Assembly (NCBI GenBank): GCA_032622095.1
Contig: CP136066.1
Coordinates: 53,346,609 to 53,410,608 of the forward strand
Direction of reading: 5' to 3'
DNA length: 64,000 nucleotides
Source of the DNA: Siphonodentalium dalli
Lineage: Eukaryota; Mollusca; Scaphopoda; Gadilida; Siphonodentaliidae
Shown here: positions 12,470-23,407 of the stretch, piece by piece
Layout: each line of letters begins with the position of its first letter
Numbering within the stretch: the stretch's first letter is position 1
The notes under the pieces: generated by a model
The model's input: only the letters and a program-made list of their open reading frames with translations
What the model was told of the DNA's origin: nothing
Database searches by the model: none
Made by a program: the position numbers and the translations under genes

Positions 12470-12662
12470 GTCCCAGCTTGAATTGAAACAATATTTTTGA
12501 AAGATCCTTCTTCAAAGTGCTTGGAACACAAGCAGCTGTATTGTGACAGCCCATTCCAAACTCTCGTTGCGGACAAACGCCGTCCACTGTCGTCAAATGG
12601 CTGCATTAATTATTGGGCCACTTGAACAGTTATGGCTACAGTTTGCAGCCACGCAGCGACGA
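12470..12662 (-). pseudogene. Frameshifted THAP zinc-finger domain
   Basis: In minus orientation one frame reads RRCVAANCSHNCSSG (about 12662-12617), the N-terminal C-x4-C of a THAP domain. After an in-frame stop the same frame reads RQWTAFVRNE, the usual Arg-x-Trp region. A second frame then reads YSCLCSKHFEEGSF (about 12545-12500), the C-x2-H half. Order, spacing and residues fit the C2CH THAP DNA-binding finger found in P-element-type transposases and host THAP proteins. At least one stop and one frameshift break it, and the usual phenylalanine-rich segment between the halves is missing. No transposase core was found downstream. Most likely a relic of a THAP-bearing transposon or domesticated gene. 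Confidence 0.6.
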
Positions 12663-12669
12663 GTACTTT

Positions 12670-13454
12670 TTATTCTTCAAAAAAATAAACAACGATAACA
12701 AAAATACGATTTCAAAATACGTGATTTTAAAAACGGAGCATAAAGTTTCTTCCGTCTTTGTACCCTCGATGACGTCATTTCCGAGTCGCGACGGAAACAG
12801 CCGATTCAAAAATGAATATTGTAAGCAAGAAGCCGTTTTATTCAAATGTATGGAAAATTGGAAATAGTACCTTTTTGCAAAAATGTGAACAAAATGGACA
12901 GGATACATGTTATAAACCTTATTTAGCATAAGTTAAGACATATTTAGATATATTTGGAGCTAAATTAATTGTATTATTCAGCTGGTCTTTAAGGTTGGTG
13001 CTGCTGTACTATAGTGGAAAATAGGCATAGTGTGAGTGGTGTGTGTGTGGCCTAACAAAACCAGTGCAGCTGACAAAACTTAAAACTTTCTGTAAAGGAC
13101 GAGAATGGCAAAAAAGACCGAAATAGATGTGGCAATAACGCTGAGAAGAAAACTTAGATTGGTGCCTTCATCTGTTAGCAGTTCGCCCATTTAGAATTGG
13201 TTCCGCTAAGGAACTGTAGATATATAAGTATATCGTCCTTGGCATATTGTGACACAGTTTTGAGATTCAGATGCATGGCGTTGTCATTGGCCAGGAATTT
13301 GGAGAAATTGTGCTTGTATAAATTAAATGCTGGGAGTGTAATGTCTGGTGATTGTGTAAACAGTGTCTGGCAGAAATATTTGTTAATGCCTGTGGGTCGA
13401 AAATTGTGTCAGTTAGGTCTCAGCTGGCCACACATGTTGTTCGTGTGCACTCTG
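12670..13454. other. No recognisable gene
   Basis: Small frames occur on both strands, but none has a recognisable domain. Confidence 0.4.
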
Positions 13455-13972
13455 AGATGGTATCACCCCCCCCCCCCCCCCCCCATTTCGGTACGCGGGA
13501 TCCAGGGTGTTTTGAAGCCGTACGCGGGATTCATACCCCCGAATTAACTGGTATTCGGGTTCAAGCAAAACATCTTGAACGCAGGTTTTGATGGCGCAAA
13601 ATAATATTTTGTGCTAGTTATCTGTATGAATGAGTGGGTAGAATAGCTTCTTGGGTATACTCGACCACCATGCCATCATAACGAATCATTAATCGTATCA
13701 TAACGGCCTCATAACGCCCATAACGCGACCGGCGTCTCTTCTCTTCTCTACTCCAATATCATGTCAGGTATAATGGATCATAATGTGTCTATGCAACTTC
13801 TGCTTGTATCTGTCTGATATTAAAACAGTCCATTAATTTTGTATGTCATTTATCGCATATTATTTCTTAACATGTATTCAGGATTCACCCCCCAAAATTA
13901 ACTGGTTTTCAGGATTCACCCTCCAAAATTAACTGGTATTCAGGATTCAGGGGGAGGGGGTGATATATATGC
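13455..13972. mobile_element. C/G-run-bounded repeat element
   Basis: The left edge is TATCA followed by 19 C (13466-13484). The right edge is GGGGGAGGGGGTGATAT (about 13950-13966), so the ends are inverted repeats of each other. Inside, a short unit (AAAATTAACTGGTATTCAGG and variants) occurs at about 13541, 13893 and 13927. Looks like a small non-autonomous repeat; class unknown. Confidence 0.45.
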
Positions 13973-14367
13973 AGGCCGCGGTCTTTCTAATCGCTGAAAT
14001 ATAATGCACATTCTGCAGCTGTTATCCGACTTAGACATGGCCTGGTCCAAACCGTCACCTCCGATCAGAATGCACTTGAGTGATACTATGTGGTCGGCCC
14101 TATCCACCCGTTCATTGTCGTGACATTTAATACGTTGGACTTGCAGTACCCCATTGCCTTTTCAGACCGTTGACTGAACATGACCTTTTTGCTCTTACAT
14201 GTCTGCAATTATCAAATTTCTTATCGCGTTGTATTTCGGATTTGGCGGAGAATTATAAATTTAATTATTGATTGGTGCACGTGGTATGTTTATAACAGGC
14301 GCTCACTTCCGACAAGAGCATGTAAAATTTACCAGCTCTTAACATGGTTTGTAAATATAGGCAGTGG

Positions 14368-14995
14368 TGTCAATAATAATAATAAATATTTTTATATAGC
14401 GCTTTATTCCAGATGGACCAGAGCGCTTACATTCATAAGATTAACACATACATCAAAACTCGTTAAACAACATCTGAGATAACTTCCCCATATTGAGCAC
14501 AAAATAATTCACTCTTTAACACAGATTTGAATTCGTTCAGAGAGTTTGCAAATCTTGTGTCGTGTCTCAGTGAGTTCCAAACATTTGCAGCATACGAATC
14601 AAATGCTCTATAGCCATATAAGTTTTCAAATGTTTTGATGGAATATTCATTAGAGCTTGTGTCTTTGACCTCAGATTCATAGGCTGAACATACATGCTTA
14701 AATGTTTATCAAAATAGTGAGGCAATACAGAGAGAATGCTTGAACCGGATTCTGATTTTTTTTATAACAGAATGACGCACATTTTAGTCTATACGCGCCC
14801 GAATTGGAAGGTAATGTAATGGTGTTACATGCGAAAACAATCCTTGCAACAACATTAATTACTTTTTGCAATTCATCCAAGTTTTCAGTTGAGATATCGG
14901 CGAGAATGGCATTACAATAGTCTAGTTTTGAAAATACAAGTGTCTATGCGTTAAATGTGGCCTTAACGACGAAGCTCCATAAACATGGATTTGCA
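14368..14995 (-). pseudogene. LINE 3' end, CR1/L2-like reverse transcriptase C-terminus
   Basis: In minus orientation the sequence reads SKLDYCNAILADIS, then LDELQKVINVVARIVF, then LRSKTQALMNIP, then RAFDSYAANVWNSL and FKSVLKSELF, ending at a TAA near 14480. This order is the typical end of CR1/L2-clade reverse transcriptase ORFs (S-x-LDYCN, LQ-x-V-N-x-A-AR, LRS..., G-R-F...WNSL, FK-x-LK). A stop lies just before the LDYCN motif and frameshifts separate the blocks. The 3' UTR ends near 14368 in an AAT-type simple repeat beside TTTATATAGCGCTTTATTCC. 5'-truncated, dead copy. Confidence 0.8.
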
Positions 14996-16171
14996 CATTG
15001 AATTGACCTGTATGTTCATGGATATACTGTGTTATCCAATATCCACAACAACACCTAGGATTTTCCCATTCATACGACACGTTGGTGTTTATTTATCCTA
15101 CCATAAAACTTGTATGGCTTCCACTGTTATTTTCTGGTATTAGTTTGCCATTGTTATTAGATACTAATTTAGAGACTAATATGCTGAAATAATTTCGCTG
15201 AAGTGTGCCTTCAGAAACGGTTTGATTTGTTATATCTAGGGGTCAGGGTCCGCGCTGGCCAGAAATTTACTTTTGCCAAATATTTTACCAAATGAAAATA
15301 ATTTTTGCCAAATGCTATCAGTTTCTACAACATTGTGTTTTTTATTTTGATTATTTCGACAATCGCTGCTTAAGGAAAGCAATTCATTATGTTAATTCTC
15401 GCCTCTATACATGTACTTGGGTTTACCAGAGAACAATAAACCAACGGCATAACAATGAAATTGTAGAAGGATTACCTATGTAAACACCACCACCAGGCAT
15501 GCTAGCAAAGCCTCCACCCGTCGAGTCTAATGATATCAGGTTAACTGCATCTTGATAGAGGTGTTAACTTTTCATAACATTATAAATCACCACCAATAAT
15601 ACCATTGATGAAAGAGTTTCCTGAAATGAGTGGTATTGGCTGACAAATATTATTAAACTTTCTTGAGGACTTTGACAAATTTTTTGCCAAATCAAAATAT
15701 TTTTTGCCAAATTATGTTTGCCATTGGCAAATTTGGCAAGTGGCAGCGAGAACCATGTTAGGGTGGGTGTCGAAATGGCCGGGAAAAAACTTGCTAAAAT
15801 GGAAATAATTATGGGTCGATGGGCGGTTGGGTCCCAACATTTGCCAAAGGTTAATAAGTATCACACATATCTTCATCTTCTTGGCGACTCCTGGATATCT
15901 CTGGATTTTTCATACTATCTGCTCTGACCTCTGATTCCTTTATATTCAATTTACTCTAAAATATCCCGTCTGTATTACCACGTGGTGACATTTTCTTATC
16001 ACCTGGTAATATTATTTTTCGAAAAGATGACTTTTAAAGAAGTAGATGTTTAAATTTTGACACTAACATGTAGAATGTCATACAAATCAGGTCCGTTTCT
16101 TGGGCTATATGGCCAATGCATTAGGGGCTCACGTTTGTGATATGTTTATATTGGGTATTATGATCTTTCAG
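14996..16171. other. Intergenic or intronic sequence with TTTGCCAAAT repeats
   Basis: Around 15265-15310 and 15665-15740 the motif TTTTGCCAAAT recurs many times, bracketing about 350 bp. At 15755-15855 there is a GGTGGGTGTCGAAATGG block related to the elements at 49719 and 54733. No coding exon is seen until 16172, where this becomes the intron before the PAN exon. Confidence 0.5.
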
Positions 16172-16440
16172 GCTGTGATGAGTATGGCATGACCTACTAC
16201 AGCTCACCGGGGGTCATTTACATCCGCAACCAAGAAGATCAGATGGGCCACACTCTGACCTCGTGTGCTGCAAAGTGCTTCAATGCACAGTATGCGTGCG
16301 TGTTCTTCGAATTCCGCGTTGATGGCGCGTGTCACACATCTCTTGTCGGAAAACTGGACGTGGAAGCAATTCCGGGTGTCTGGTACATCAAGCTCGGGTG
16401 GACTGGATACCACAGAAACTGTTATTACATAACCAAGTAG
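16172..16440 (+). CDS. Terminal exon of a PAN/Apple-domain secreted protein (partial gene)
   Basis: The acceptor TGATCTTTCAG ends at 16171. The exon begins with two bases completing a split codon (phase 1) and encodes 88 residues ending KLGWTGYHRNCYYITK before the TAG at 16438-16440. Cysteines at exon residues 1, 31, 35, 42, 53 and 83, with an SCAAKC motif and a late Trp, fit a single six-cysteine PAN/Apple module, a fold used in extracellular adhesion and recognition. G/C-rich third positions support real coding. An ATG lies at 16189, but the acceptor, phase and in-frame Cys upstream show it is internal. No partner exon was recognised upstream. The IgGFc gene starting at 30891 also begins with a PAN-like segment, so the two may be related neighbours. 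Confidence 0.7.
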
Positions 16441-16690
16441 ACACTATATATAGAGATTCAGGGACGTGGTGACAGGGGCTACCTCACATTGTTGGAACGT
16501 TCAGACCAAAATAGATTGAAATTGTTCGGCTAGTATGACTTTGCAACGTGTGTTTAGTGTGAAATTTCTTTGTTTTTAGAAAAAATAACTAGACCATGTT
16601 CCTAGCTTCGGAACGAAATTACCATCCGTTTGAAAATTTTCCATCAATAACAGCAGTTGGTAACTGTCACATTTCCTGCTTGGGTCTGAT

Positions 16691-16796
16691 TTAACCCTTT
16701 CATGACGGGAGCTGGGCTGGTGCAACATTTATAAGAGAATATATTGTCACAGTGTTTTCGCAAAATTTCAAGATGCTCCAATCATGGAAGGGTTAA
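16691..16796. mobile_element. piggyBac-like MITE with TTAA ends
   Basis: The 106-bp segment starts TTAACCCTTTCATGACGGG and ends CAATCATGGAAGGGTTAA; the ends are imperfect inverted repeats of about 20 bp, each bounded by TTAA. piggyBac-superfamily elements duplicate TTAA and begin CCC/CCY. No coding. It lies about 250 bp downstream of the PAN-gene stop. Confidence 0.6.
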
Positions 16797-17547
16797 AGGG
16801 TTTGCAGTTGAAAATTCCAAGTTGGTTGCCCATAGCTACGTCCCTGCAGATGGTCAATATCAAACAGCTATTATGGGAAAACAAACAATATACATCCCAT
16901 ATTGGGTGGTATCTTATTTATAATTATGATGGACTAGCCACCACGAGAGTTTTGCGGAAGATCAGAATTTGATATGTTCAAATGTTACTTGGCTTAGACC
17001 TCTATCCCATTATACATATTTGAACTTTCGTTATTTAAACTTTCTGAACTGAGGACTATTTCATTGTGAGGCTTTAGCTTGTTATTTATACAAATTGTTT
17101 TGTATTACTCATATTAACTTGTTCTTTGTCTATGAGGTTGTCCACAGTGGACAGTATGATAATAACGAAGACGTGTCACCATTAACAAATAGACATGAGC
17201 TGTTAAATCACACAAGGATTCATTTTGATTTGATTTAAACATAGATTTATTTAAAACATAATTATTTGACAGCTACATGCGGGAATGAAGTCAAAGGTAC
17301 AGTGTCAAATTATGCGTTTTTACCCACCACCCGCTTATTGGAAATAAAGAAATGTTTCCAATTATGATATAGGGACCCACCCCTTACAATCATTAGCCAT
17401 GACTTCTTTATTCACCCATTGCACCAGGTCTACCTTCCGTTAGATGTTTGCTGAAATGCATTCCTATTTTGTTTACTCATGCAGTCTCAAGTCATTCGAG
17501 AAATCTAAGTATTTGGCCTCCTTTGTCACATTTGGGAATATGATACA
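16797..17547. other. Downstream region of the PAN exon; one possible poly(A) signal
   Basis: No gene seen. An AATAAA within GGAAATAAAGAAATG at about 17342 could serve the gene ending at 16440, which would give a ~0.9 kb 3' UTR. Confidence 0.3.
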
Positions 17548-19450
17548 ACTAGCAGGGTTACCCGGCGTTGCCCAGGTTAAAGTGATGTGAAACCCTCTGC
17601 TGTGGACATTTGGTGGGAATAGAGAATGCTCTTGCTCAAAGTGTTACACACTTTCTCATAAATTGTATATCCAAATACATGTAGCATCACATAACGTCAT
17701 TCTTAGATACACATGGATTATAAGTAGTGGCTCACCTTGTTGCAATGATTGTCATTTTGTTTATCGCGATTAATTCGTCCCACCAATAAAGAAAGAGTTA
17801 TTTATTTACAATTAAGGTTACTTCAGACTTTATCATTTTTAAATCGCACAGTCGATGTGGTTGCTTAGGGTGGATACACACATGCATGTAATCTCTGTAA
17901 ATATCGTGTATTTGGCGTTTTACATGGATCATACACACCGTGTAATGTGTGTCCGCTGACAACCCAATCAGTGCGACTGTGTTTAACCACAGTGAGTTAA
18001 ACTCTGAACCTCTGAAGAGCCGTTGACTGGGACAAAGTAGTCAGGCCGCTTAAAATAATTATTCGCGCGATAACTCAAATGGTCGACGTTCTGTTTAAAT
18101 CATTGTCAGTCTTCTATTGATGTTAATGCAGTGATGGCATCTTCCCCAACGCAGGGGGCTATGACCCCCAACATGCACGGGGAGCTATATTATCCCAGAA
18201 GCTACCGAATTCACCATTGCATATTTCCTCGACGGGGGTCTGTGCATGCAGCACCCTGAGTCCTGACACCCTGCTTTATAAATATCGTAGTCATGTCTGT
18301 TTTCTACGAGTGATTAATCTAATATGCAGCAATTTATGCTATTCATATAATTATGAACATATTATACAGCTTTAAATTTGAATGCATGGTGTTGCTGTTT
18401 GTCTTCATTCGGCGAAAGGGTTGCCTATCTACGAGTTCCCAACTACGTCACATTTCCTCTCTTGTGTTATACAGTTATACATGTATACACAAAATTTACA
18501 ACTATGGAATATTTAAGTAAAACATTATATTGTAATTCTTGCCCAGATAATCCCGGCTGATACATTCAATTAACTCCCTTAGTTATTGGAAGCTTTCGAG
18601 AACCAGCCCCTCCCCCAATCATGGATTATGGTCGAAAATGTTATAATTCAAGCTTGTGACAGTTAGGAGCTTGTTCAACATTTGGCTTGAGAAACATATA
18701 TATAAATGGGGGGGGTGTCACTCTTTTTAATTTCAACGCTGTACCTGCCTTATTTTTTGGCGCTATAATGAATATTTGCAGTCCCAATTGAATTAATGTT
18801 ATCACATGAGCTCGCTCTCAAATTATCAGAGAAATCTCAACAAGCCGGTATCATCCTATAAAAGAAATATTTTATTTTTGTTTTGGATGACCCTGTTTCC
18901 AAGAAATGACAGAAACAAATCAAGTAAAAATCGACCGGCTCTAATCCACTTTTCGAAATGAATTATAACTCGTGAAAAACAGCAACATATATCAGACAAG
19001 AATTACTCATTTCGGCATCCATGAAAGAAGACATGTCTATGACTGGCCTGAAATTTCTTGATGGCAGTTTGTTTGATAATGGCTTATAACTACTCACTGG
19101 TGAAATTGACCTCTCGCGCGCAGGTGATTAATTTTGTCAATTATTGGTGTGGCCATGTAAAATACATGTATTTTACATACAGACATTACATGCATGTATG
19201 TATCCACCCTTAAGGTTGTAATTGACGTTTGTTTTGTTTTTTTATTTATTAAATATATATTTTTATTGGGATAAAAACATGAACATTAGTTCAAAAAGAC
19301 GACAATTGGGTTTTACATAGAGATGTGTAAATCAATCTAGTGGGTTAGACTAAGATTTTGAGTACACCTAGTTATCATATCTCCATGAATGTACATATGT
19401 TTTTTTAAATATCCAGGTTCTCCTCTGTTATTGGTGTAATATATACTGGC
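17548..19450. mobile_element. Second, shortened copy of the 2361-6160 interspersed element
   Basis: Starts CTAGCAGGGTTACCCGGCGT and shares long blocks with 2361-6160, but lacks the ~135 bp tandem array and the CAGA microsatellites. A G-run followed by TGTCACTC at 18709-18725 is a small difference. The right part (TTTGCATGT-like motifs, then TCAATCTAGTGGGTTAGACT at 19334) matches 2690-2800 of the first copy. Ends approximate. Confidence 0.65.
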
Positions 19451-19620
19451 AAATTAAACAATTATGACGTCAATAACTTTCGTGAATATCGTCGACTTAA
19501 ACAGTCTTATCAATGTTAGTGCCCCTCCTTTCTCCATCCCTGACACAAACGGCACCAAATATGGCGTCTTTAACCCACGTGATTTGATCCTCGTATCATT
19601 GGAGAAGAACGTGTATGAAT

Positions 19621-19986
19621 TTTGTACTTTTTAGCCTAATCAAGCACATGGACAGGAGTTAATTCATGTCAGGTTCTGGTGATCACAGAGCTTTGATTCT
19701 TTAGAATGTAGCATAATGTTTATTGCACCGTTAAACAACCATTTTCAGTTATGTTTGTAGAACAATTTGATCATGTAATGAATCTCTATGTTTTGCATTG
19801 TTATGGTTTATAGAATATTCTATTTTTATTTTGATGATTTGTTACTTTTGTTGGAAGATATCTTATTATATTGTGTTTCTCATTCATATCAGGTTGAATA
19901 AAAACAAATTTTAGTTTTAATAGTTTGTACTTTTTAGCCTAATCAAGCACATGGACAGGAGTTAATTCATGTCAGGTTCTGGTGAT
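19621..19986. repeat. Pair of 63-bp identical direct repeats, 303 bp apart
   Basis: The segment beginning TTTGTACTTTTTAGCCTAAT occurs at 19621-19683 and 19924-19986 without a difference. The 240 bp between is AT-rich and contains GAATAAAAACAAA near its end, resembling a poly(A) region. Could be a local tandem duplication that has lost most of its second unit, or the edges of a small insertion. Confidence 0.85.
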
Positions 19987-20001
19987 AGTGATTCACCAAA
20001 C

Positions 20002-20703
20002 ACTGGCTGCGGACACAAGTACCACAGTAGCGATAGCATAGTAGGTGTAACAATTTATTATGGTGGAATTTGGTGACAATTGGTCCGTCATAATTCTCTG
20101 CCATAGCTAGCCATGTTGCCCGCTGAGTTTCCGCACAATGAGTCGGCTGGACCAATTAACCCATTGCGTTTCACCAAGGTTGATATCTACTCATTACGTT
20201 TTACTACATTGTATTCTCTGCGATATATATAACTGCTTGATCGATCCTCCAGAATTGTTTTTGACCGTGGCAATCCCTCATTCACTCACGTGTCATGCAT
20301 GTTGTACGCTTTATTGATATGATCTCAATTAATGTTTATATACTTATATTAATTTCATACGTATTAAGACAGTTCCCCAATTGAGTTTTTTATTTTGCGA
20401 CGTTTAGTTCTATGCATAATTCTGCTAACATTAGCATGTGGGCCGATGAATCTGTTGCGGAACTGCTGGAGGAAATACATCTGAGAGAAAGTATCTGGAA
20501 TAAACAAAGTCAACTGTATATATAGAAGGATCAAAACAAGAACAAGGCTGATTATAACGAACTTTGGAAGACTCATTGCGCGAATATGCAGCGGGCTAGC
20601 TATGGCATATTAAGTGTAACGACCAATTGTCACCAAACTCCACCATTATAAATTGTCACACCTACTATGCCATCGCTACTGTGGTACTTGTGTCCGCAGC
20701 CAA
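20002..20703. mobile_element. TIR element with ~135-bp arms
   Basis: The left arm (GGCTGCGGACACAAGTACCA at about 20003) and right arm (TGGTACTTGTGTCCGCAGCC, ending at about 20702) are inverted repeats that continue inward for about 135 bp with high identity, through GCCATAGCTAGCC. The interior is about 430 bp and carries a 70-codon ORF on the minus strand. No transposase. Non-autonomous DNA element, superfamily unknown. Confidence 0.75.
20364..20576 (-). CDS. 70-aa signal-anchor ORF inside the TIR element
   Basis: The ATG at 20574-20576 sits at the inner edge of the right TIR, and the frame ends with TAA at 20364-20366. Residues ~5-26 (KFVIISLVLVLILLYIQLTL) form one hydrophobic helix. A polar tail follows with one N-x-S glycosylation sequon (NVSR) and a basic KRRKIK cluster. 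A short cytosolic N-terminus with a signal anchor is the layout of the first exon of type II Golgi enzymes such as glycosyltransferases, but no catalytic motif is present. It may be a captured exon fragment or a chance hydrophobic frame. Confidence 0.3.
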   Translation of the reverse strand: MSLPKFVIISLVLVLILLYIQLTLFIPDTFSQMYFLQQFRNRFIGPHANVSRIMHRTKRRKIKNSIGELS

Positions 20704-20837
20704 TAAGATGTGTATGGTGTTGTGTGCCAACTCTAGATATCATCGCGAGCTGTGTCTAAATTACCTCTACATACTGTGTTCTTTATCTCTGTTGATTGAG
20801 GTCAGGTTTAAACGTGCCTACTTGTCACTATATATAG

Positions 20838-21430
20838 TGATAGTCTGGTCGACAAACTCAAATTTTAGGATCGACGTAGAAAAAAATTGGACCAAGTTGG
20901 TTTTTATTCCATTGTAAGAGGAATAAATCCTCTATAATTTATACAAAATCCGCTTTGAGCATTATTTTTGTAACCCAAGATGACGTCCATGCTGGCCATT
21001 TGTATCGAAAAATCTGAATTTATGTGGAAGGTGCACCAACTGATACCAAATTAGTAATAAAATAAAATACACACAAACAATGCTTAGTCAAAAAACATAT
21101 CGGTAGAATTTCTATCCCAAAATGGCGGCCAAAATGGAAAAAAATCGAATGAAATTTACAATTTGTTGAAAATTGAATAGCTAGTAGCTGCTATAAGACG
21201 GATCATGTTCTCGAATTATGCGAGGAAAAATGATTTCAGAGTATAAGGGAAACTGTTCATAAGAGATGTATGATTTCCTTCTAAAGTAAGAGAGCAAGCG
21301 AAAGCAGGGTCTCATACAACGGTTAAATCTGGACTTTTGGGCGCCCAGAAACAGAAAAATAACGGTTTTATCTCGTTTGTCTTGAATCGTGTGATATATG
21401 TATAATTAAACAGTTAAATGGGATAATTAT
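20838..21430 (+). mobile_element. Interspersed repeat, copy 2 (inverted relative to 7690-8273)
   Basis: The left end GATAGTCTGGTCGACAAAC resembles the ATAGTGTGGTCGT terminus of the 24184 foldback. The body (CAAAATGGCGGCCAAAATGG at about 21118, TTCTCGAATTATGCGAGG at about 21209, GGGCGCCCAGAAACAG) is the reverse complement of copy 1. Confidence 0.7.
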
Positions 21431-21526
21431 AGGGTTGTATTGATATTGGATTGTATAGGTGTGTATCGATATATCTACAACATCCAATCTGACAAAATTC
21501 ACTACTATAGAACAGTATGAGAGCAA

Positions 21527-21771
21527 GTGCCGAAGACGTCCAGGTGCCGAACCGCAAACCCAAGTGTCGAAAACGTCCAGGTGTCGAACCGCAAACCCAA
21601 GCGCCGAAACGGTCCAGGTGCCGAACCGCAAACCCACGTGCCGAAAAGGTCCAGGTGCCGAACTGCAAACCCAAGAGTCTAAAACGTCCAGGTGTCGAAC
21701 CGCACACCCCAAGTGTCGAAAACGTCCAGGTGCCATACCGCAAACCCAAGTGCCGAAAACGTCCATCATTC
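21527..21771. repeat. 37-bp minisatellite, about 6.5 units
   Basis: Units starting GTCCAGGTG lie at 21538, 21575, 21612, 21649, 21686, 21724 and (partial) 21761: spacings 37, 37, 37, 37, 38 and 37. Each unit reads GTCCAGGTGCCGAACCGCAA then ACCCAAGTGTCGAAAAC with minor changes. Because 37 is not a multiple of three, every frame cycles through the unit, and open frames of about 110-155 codons appear on both strands without a gene being present. Confidence 0.95.
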
Positions 21772-21965
21772 GTTTTATACAGTGATTGTATAGATCTTGC
21801 TCTGTCTGAAAATCTTGAGAGAAAGCACGACAATGAAATCCTTTTATTTTTCATTGGAGAATACGGTCGAAAATGATCCATTAAGTATGAAATGCAAGTT
21901 ACGCATGCTGACCTAATGCATGGAAGCGCATTCTAGATGGCAAATGCTCTAAAGTCGTTCAAAAA

Positions 21966-22510
21966 TTGTATACTTTTTCGCCACAAATGGCTAATTCCGG
22001 TAAAACAAACAAAAGCACGACCCGGCTATCCTTCATTAAGGGACTAATAGATTCTTCCGGACATAATCACATTTTGAATAAACAGAAAATTTCTAGTCAT
22101 GACATTACGAATATTGAGAATACTTTCAGAGACGAATTTATCCAGAAATGGTGGTACGACATCGATAACTCTTCACGTGGTCATTTTTATTGAAACGTTA
22201 AAATAAAGTTTGGTTATGAGACTTACTTCTTTAATTTACCTCGTGATCTATCTCATACTATTATGCGATTATGAACTGCCAATCATTGACTATGTGTTGA
22301 AACTAGTAAATGGGGTAAGGCAGCCAAACGTAGCAATGAACGTACTATATGTAGACAGGTCGACACGAATGACGAATATCACCTTGTATCCATTTGTAAA
22401 TCATTGGAGGGGGCGAGGCAGAAATATATACCACGATATTATTGGGAAGAACCATCTAGATGGAAATTCTACAAAATATTAGCTACGAGAAACCCCGAAC
22501 TTCAAAAAAG
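21966..22510 (+). pseudogene. LINE C-terminal region with zinc-knuckle remnant
   Basis: The frame reads FIQKWWYDIDNSSRGHFY, stop, then in a shifted frame KFGYETYFFNLPRDLSHTIM. It continues through RTICR...NDEYHL and YIPRYYWEEPSRWKFYKIL to about 22490. The H-F-Y/K-F-Y block, the TANH-L-V-E-T segment and the terminal DEYH...YIPRYY match the post-RT region of LINEs and align with the copy at 1966-2212. Several stops are present. It is followed within about 50 bp by the GAT-rich tract. Confidence 0.65.
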
Positions 22511-22551
22511 TCAAGGTATTTTGATTAAAATAGGACTGAAAATGATCGACA

Positions 22552-23307
22552 AATAACGACAGTGATGATGATAACAAGGATTATGACGACGATGACGATA
22601 ATAATGACGATGACAAAGACGATGATGATAACAAAGATGATGATAACGACGACGATGATGATGGCGATGATGAGGATGAGGACGATGGTGATGCATGATA
22701 CCGATGAAATGGCGAGTACGTTGACAGTTATGATGATTGAATGACAGTGGTGATGATAAAGATGATGATGGTGATGATGCTGTTGCTGCTGATCATGATG
22801 ACGACGATGCTGCCACTTCTGCTGATGATGGTGATGTTGACTGCAGGATAGTGGTGATAATGGTGATGACGATGATGAAGGCGATGATGATGATGACTGC
22901 ATGATCGATCGACGTTTGTTGATGACGACGATGATCCTGATGATGATAGTTGAGGATGATGATGGTAGCGCCGACGACGACGATGATGATGATGATGGTG
23001 ATGGCGATGTTTACTGCATGATAGTGATGGTGATGGCCATGATAATGACAATAATGCCTATGGCGGTGACGTAAACACGTTATGATGGCGGGTTCTCTCG
23101 AAGATGTTATGGGCCTTCAATGATGGCGGTGGTGATGACAACGAAGACGATGATGATGATGATTATTATTATTATTATTATTATGCTGAAGAGGATTATG
23201 ATAATGGATGATGATGATGATGATGATGATTATGATGATGATGATGATGACGACGACGACGATGATTATCATAATACACATGACGATTATAGTGTTGTTG
23301 TTGTTGT

Positions 23308-23352
<45 letters not shown>

Positions 23353-23407
23353 GGAGGAGGAGGAGGAGAAGGGGGAGAACAATTTGAAGATGACGATGAC
23401 TATGATG
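22552..23407. repeat. GAT/GAC-rich degenerate trinucleotide tract, ~850 bp
   Basis: Imperfect GATGATGAC-type units run through the region, with purer GAT runs at about 23210-23250 and 23308-23350. The apparent poly-Asp, poly-His, poly-Met and poly-Ser frames on both strands are by-products. Confidence 0.95.

Noticed and set aside
16189-16440. ATG at 16189 as a gene start
   Set aside because: Upstream in-frame Cys and a good acceptor at 16171 show it is internal to a terminal exon.
7690-21430. A single 13.7 kb element with ends at 7.7 and 21.4 kb
   Set aside because: The shared termini face inward at 8273 and 20838 with bodies extending outward, so the two copies are separate inverted insertions.
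21368-21881. ORFs of 108-155 codons on both strands around 21.4-21.9 kb
   Set aside because: All run through the 37-bp minisatellite, which lacks stops in several frames; no start context or splice support.
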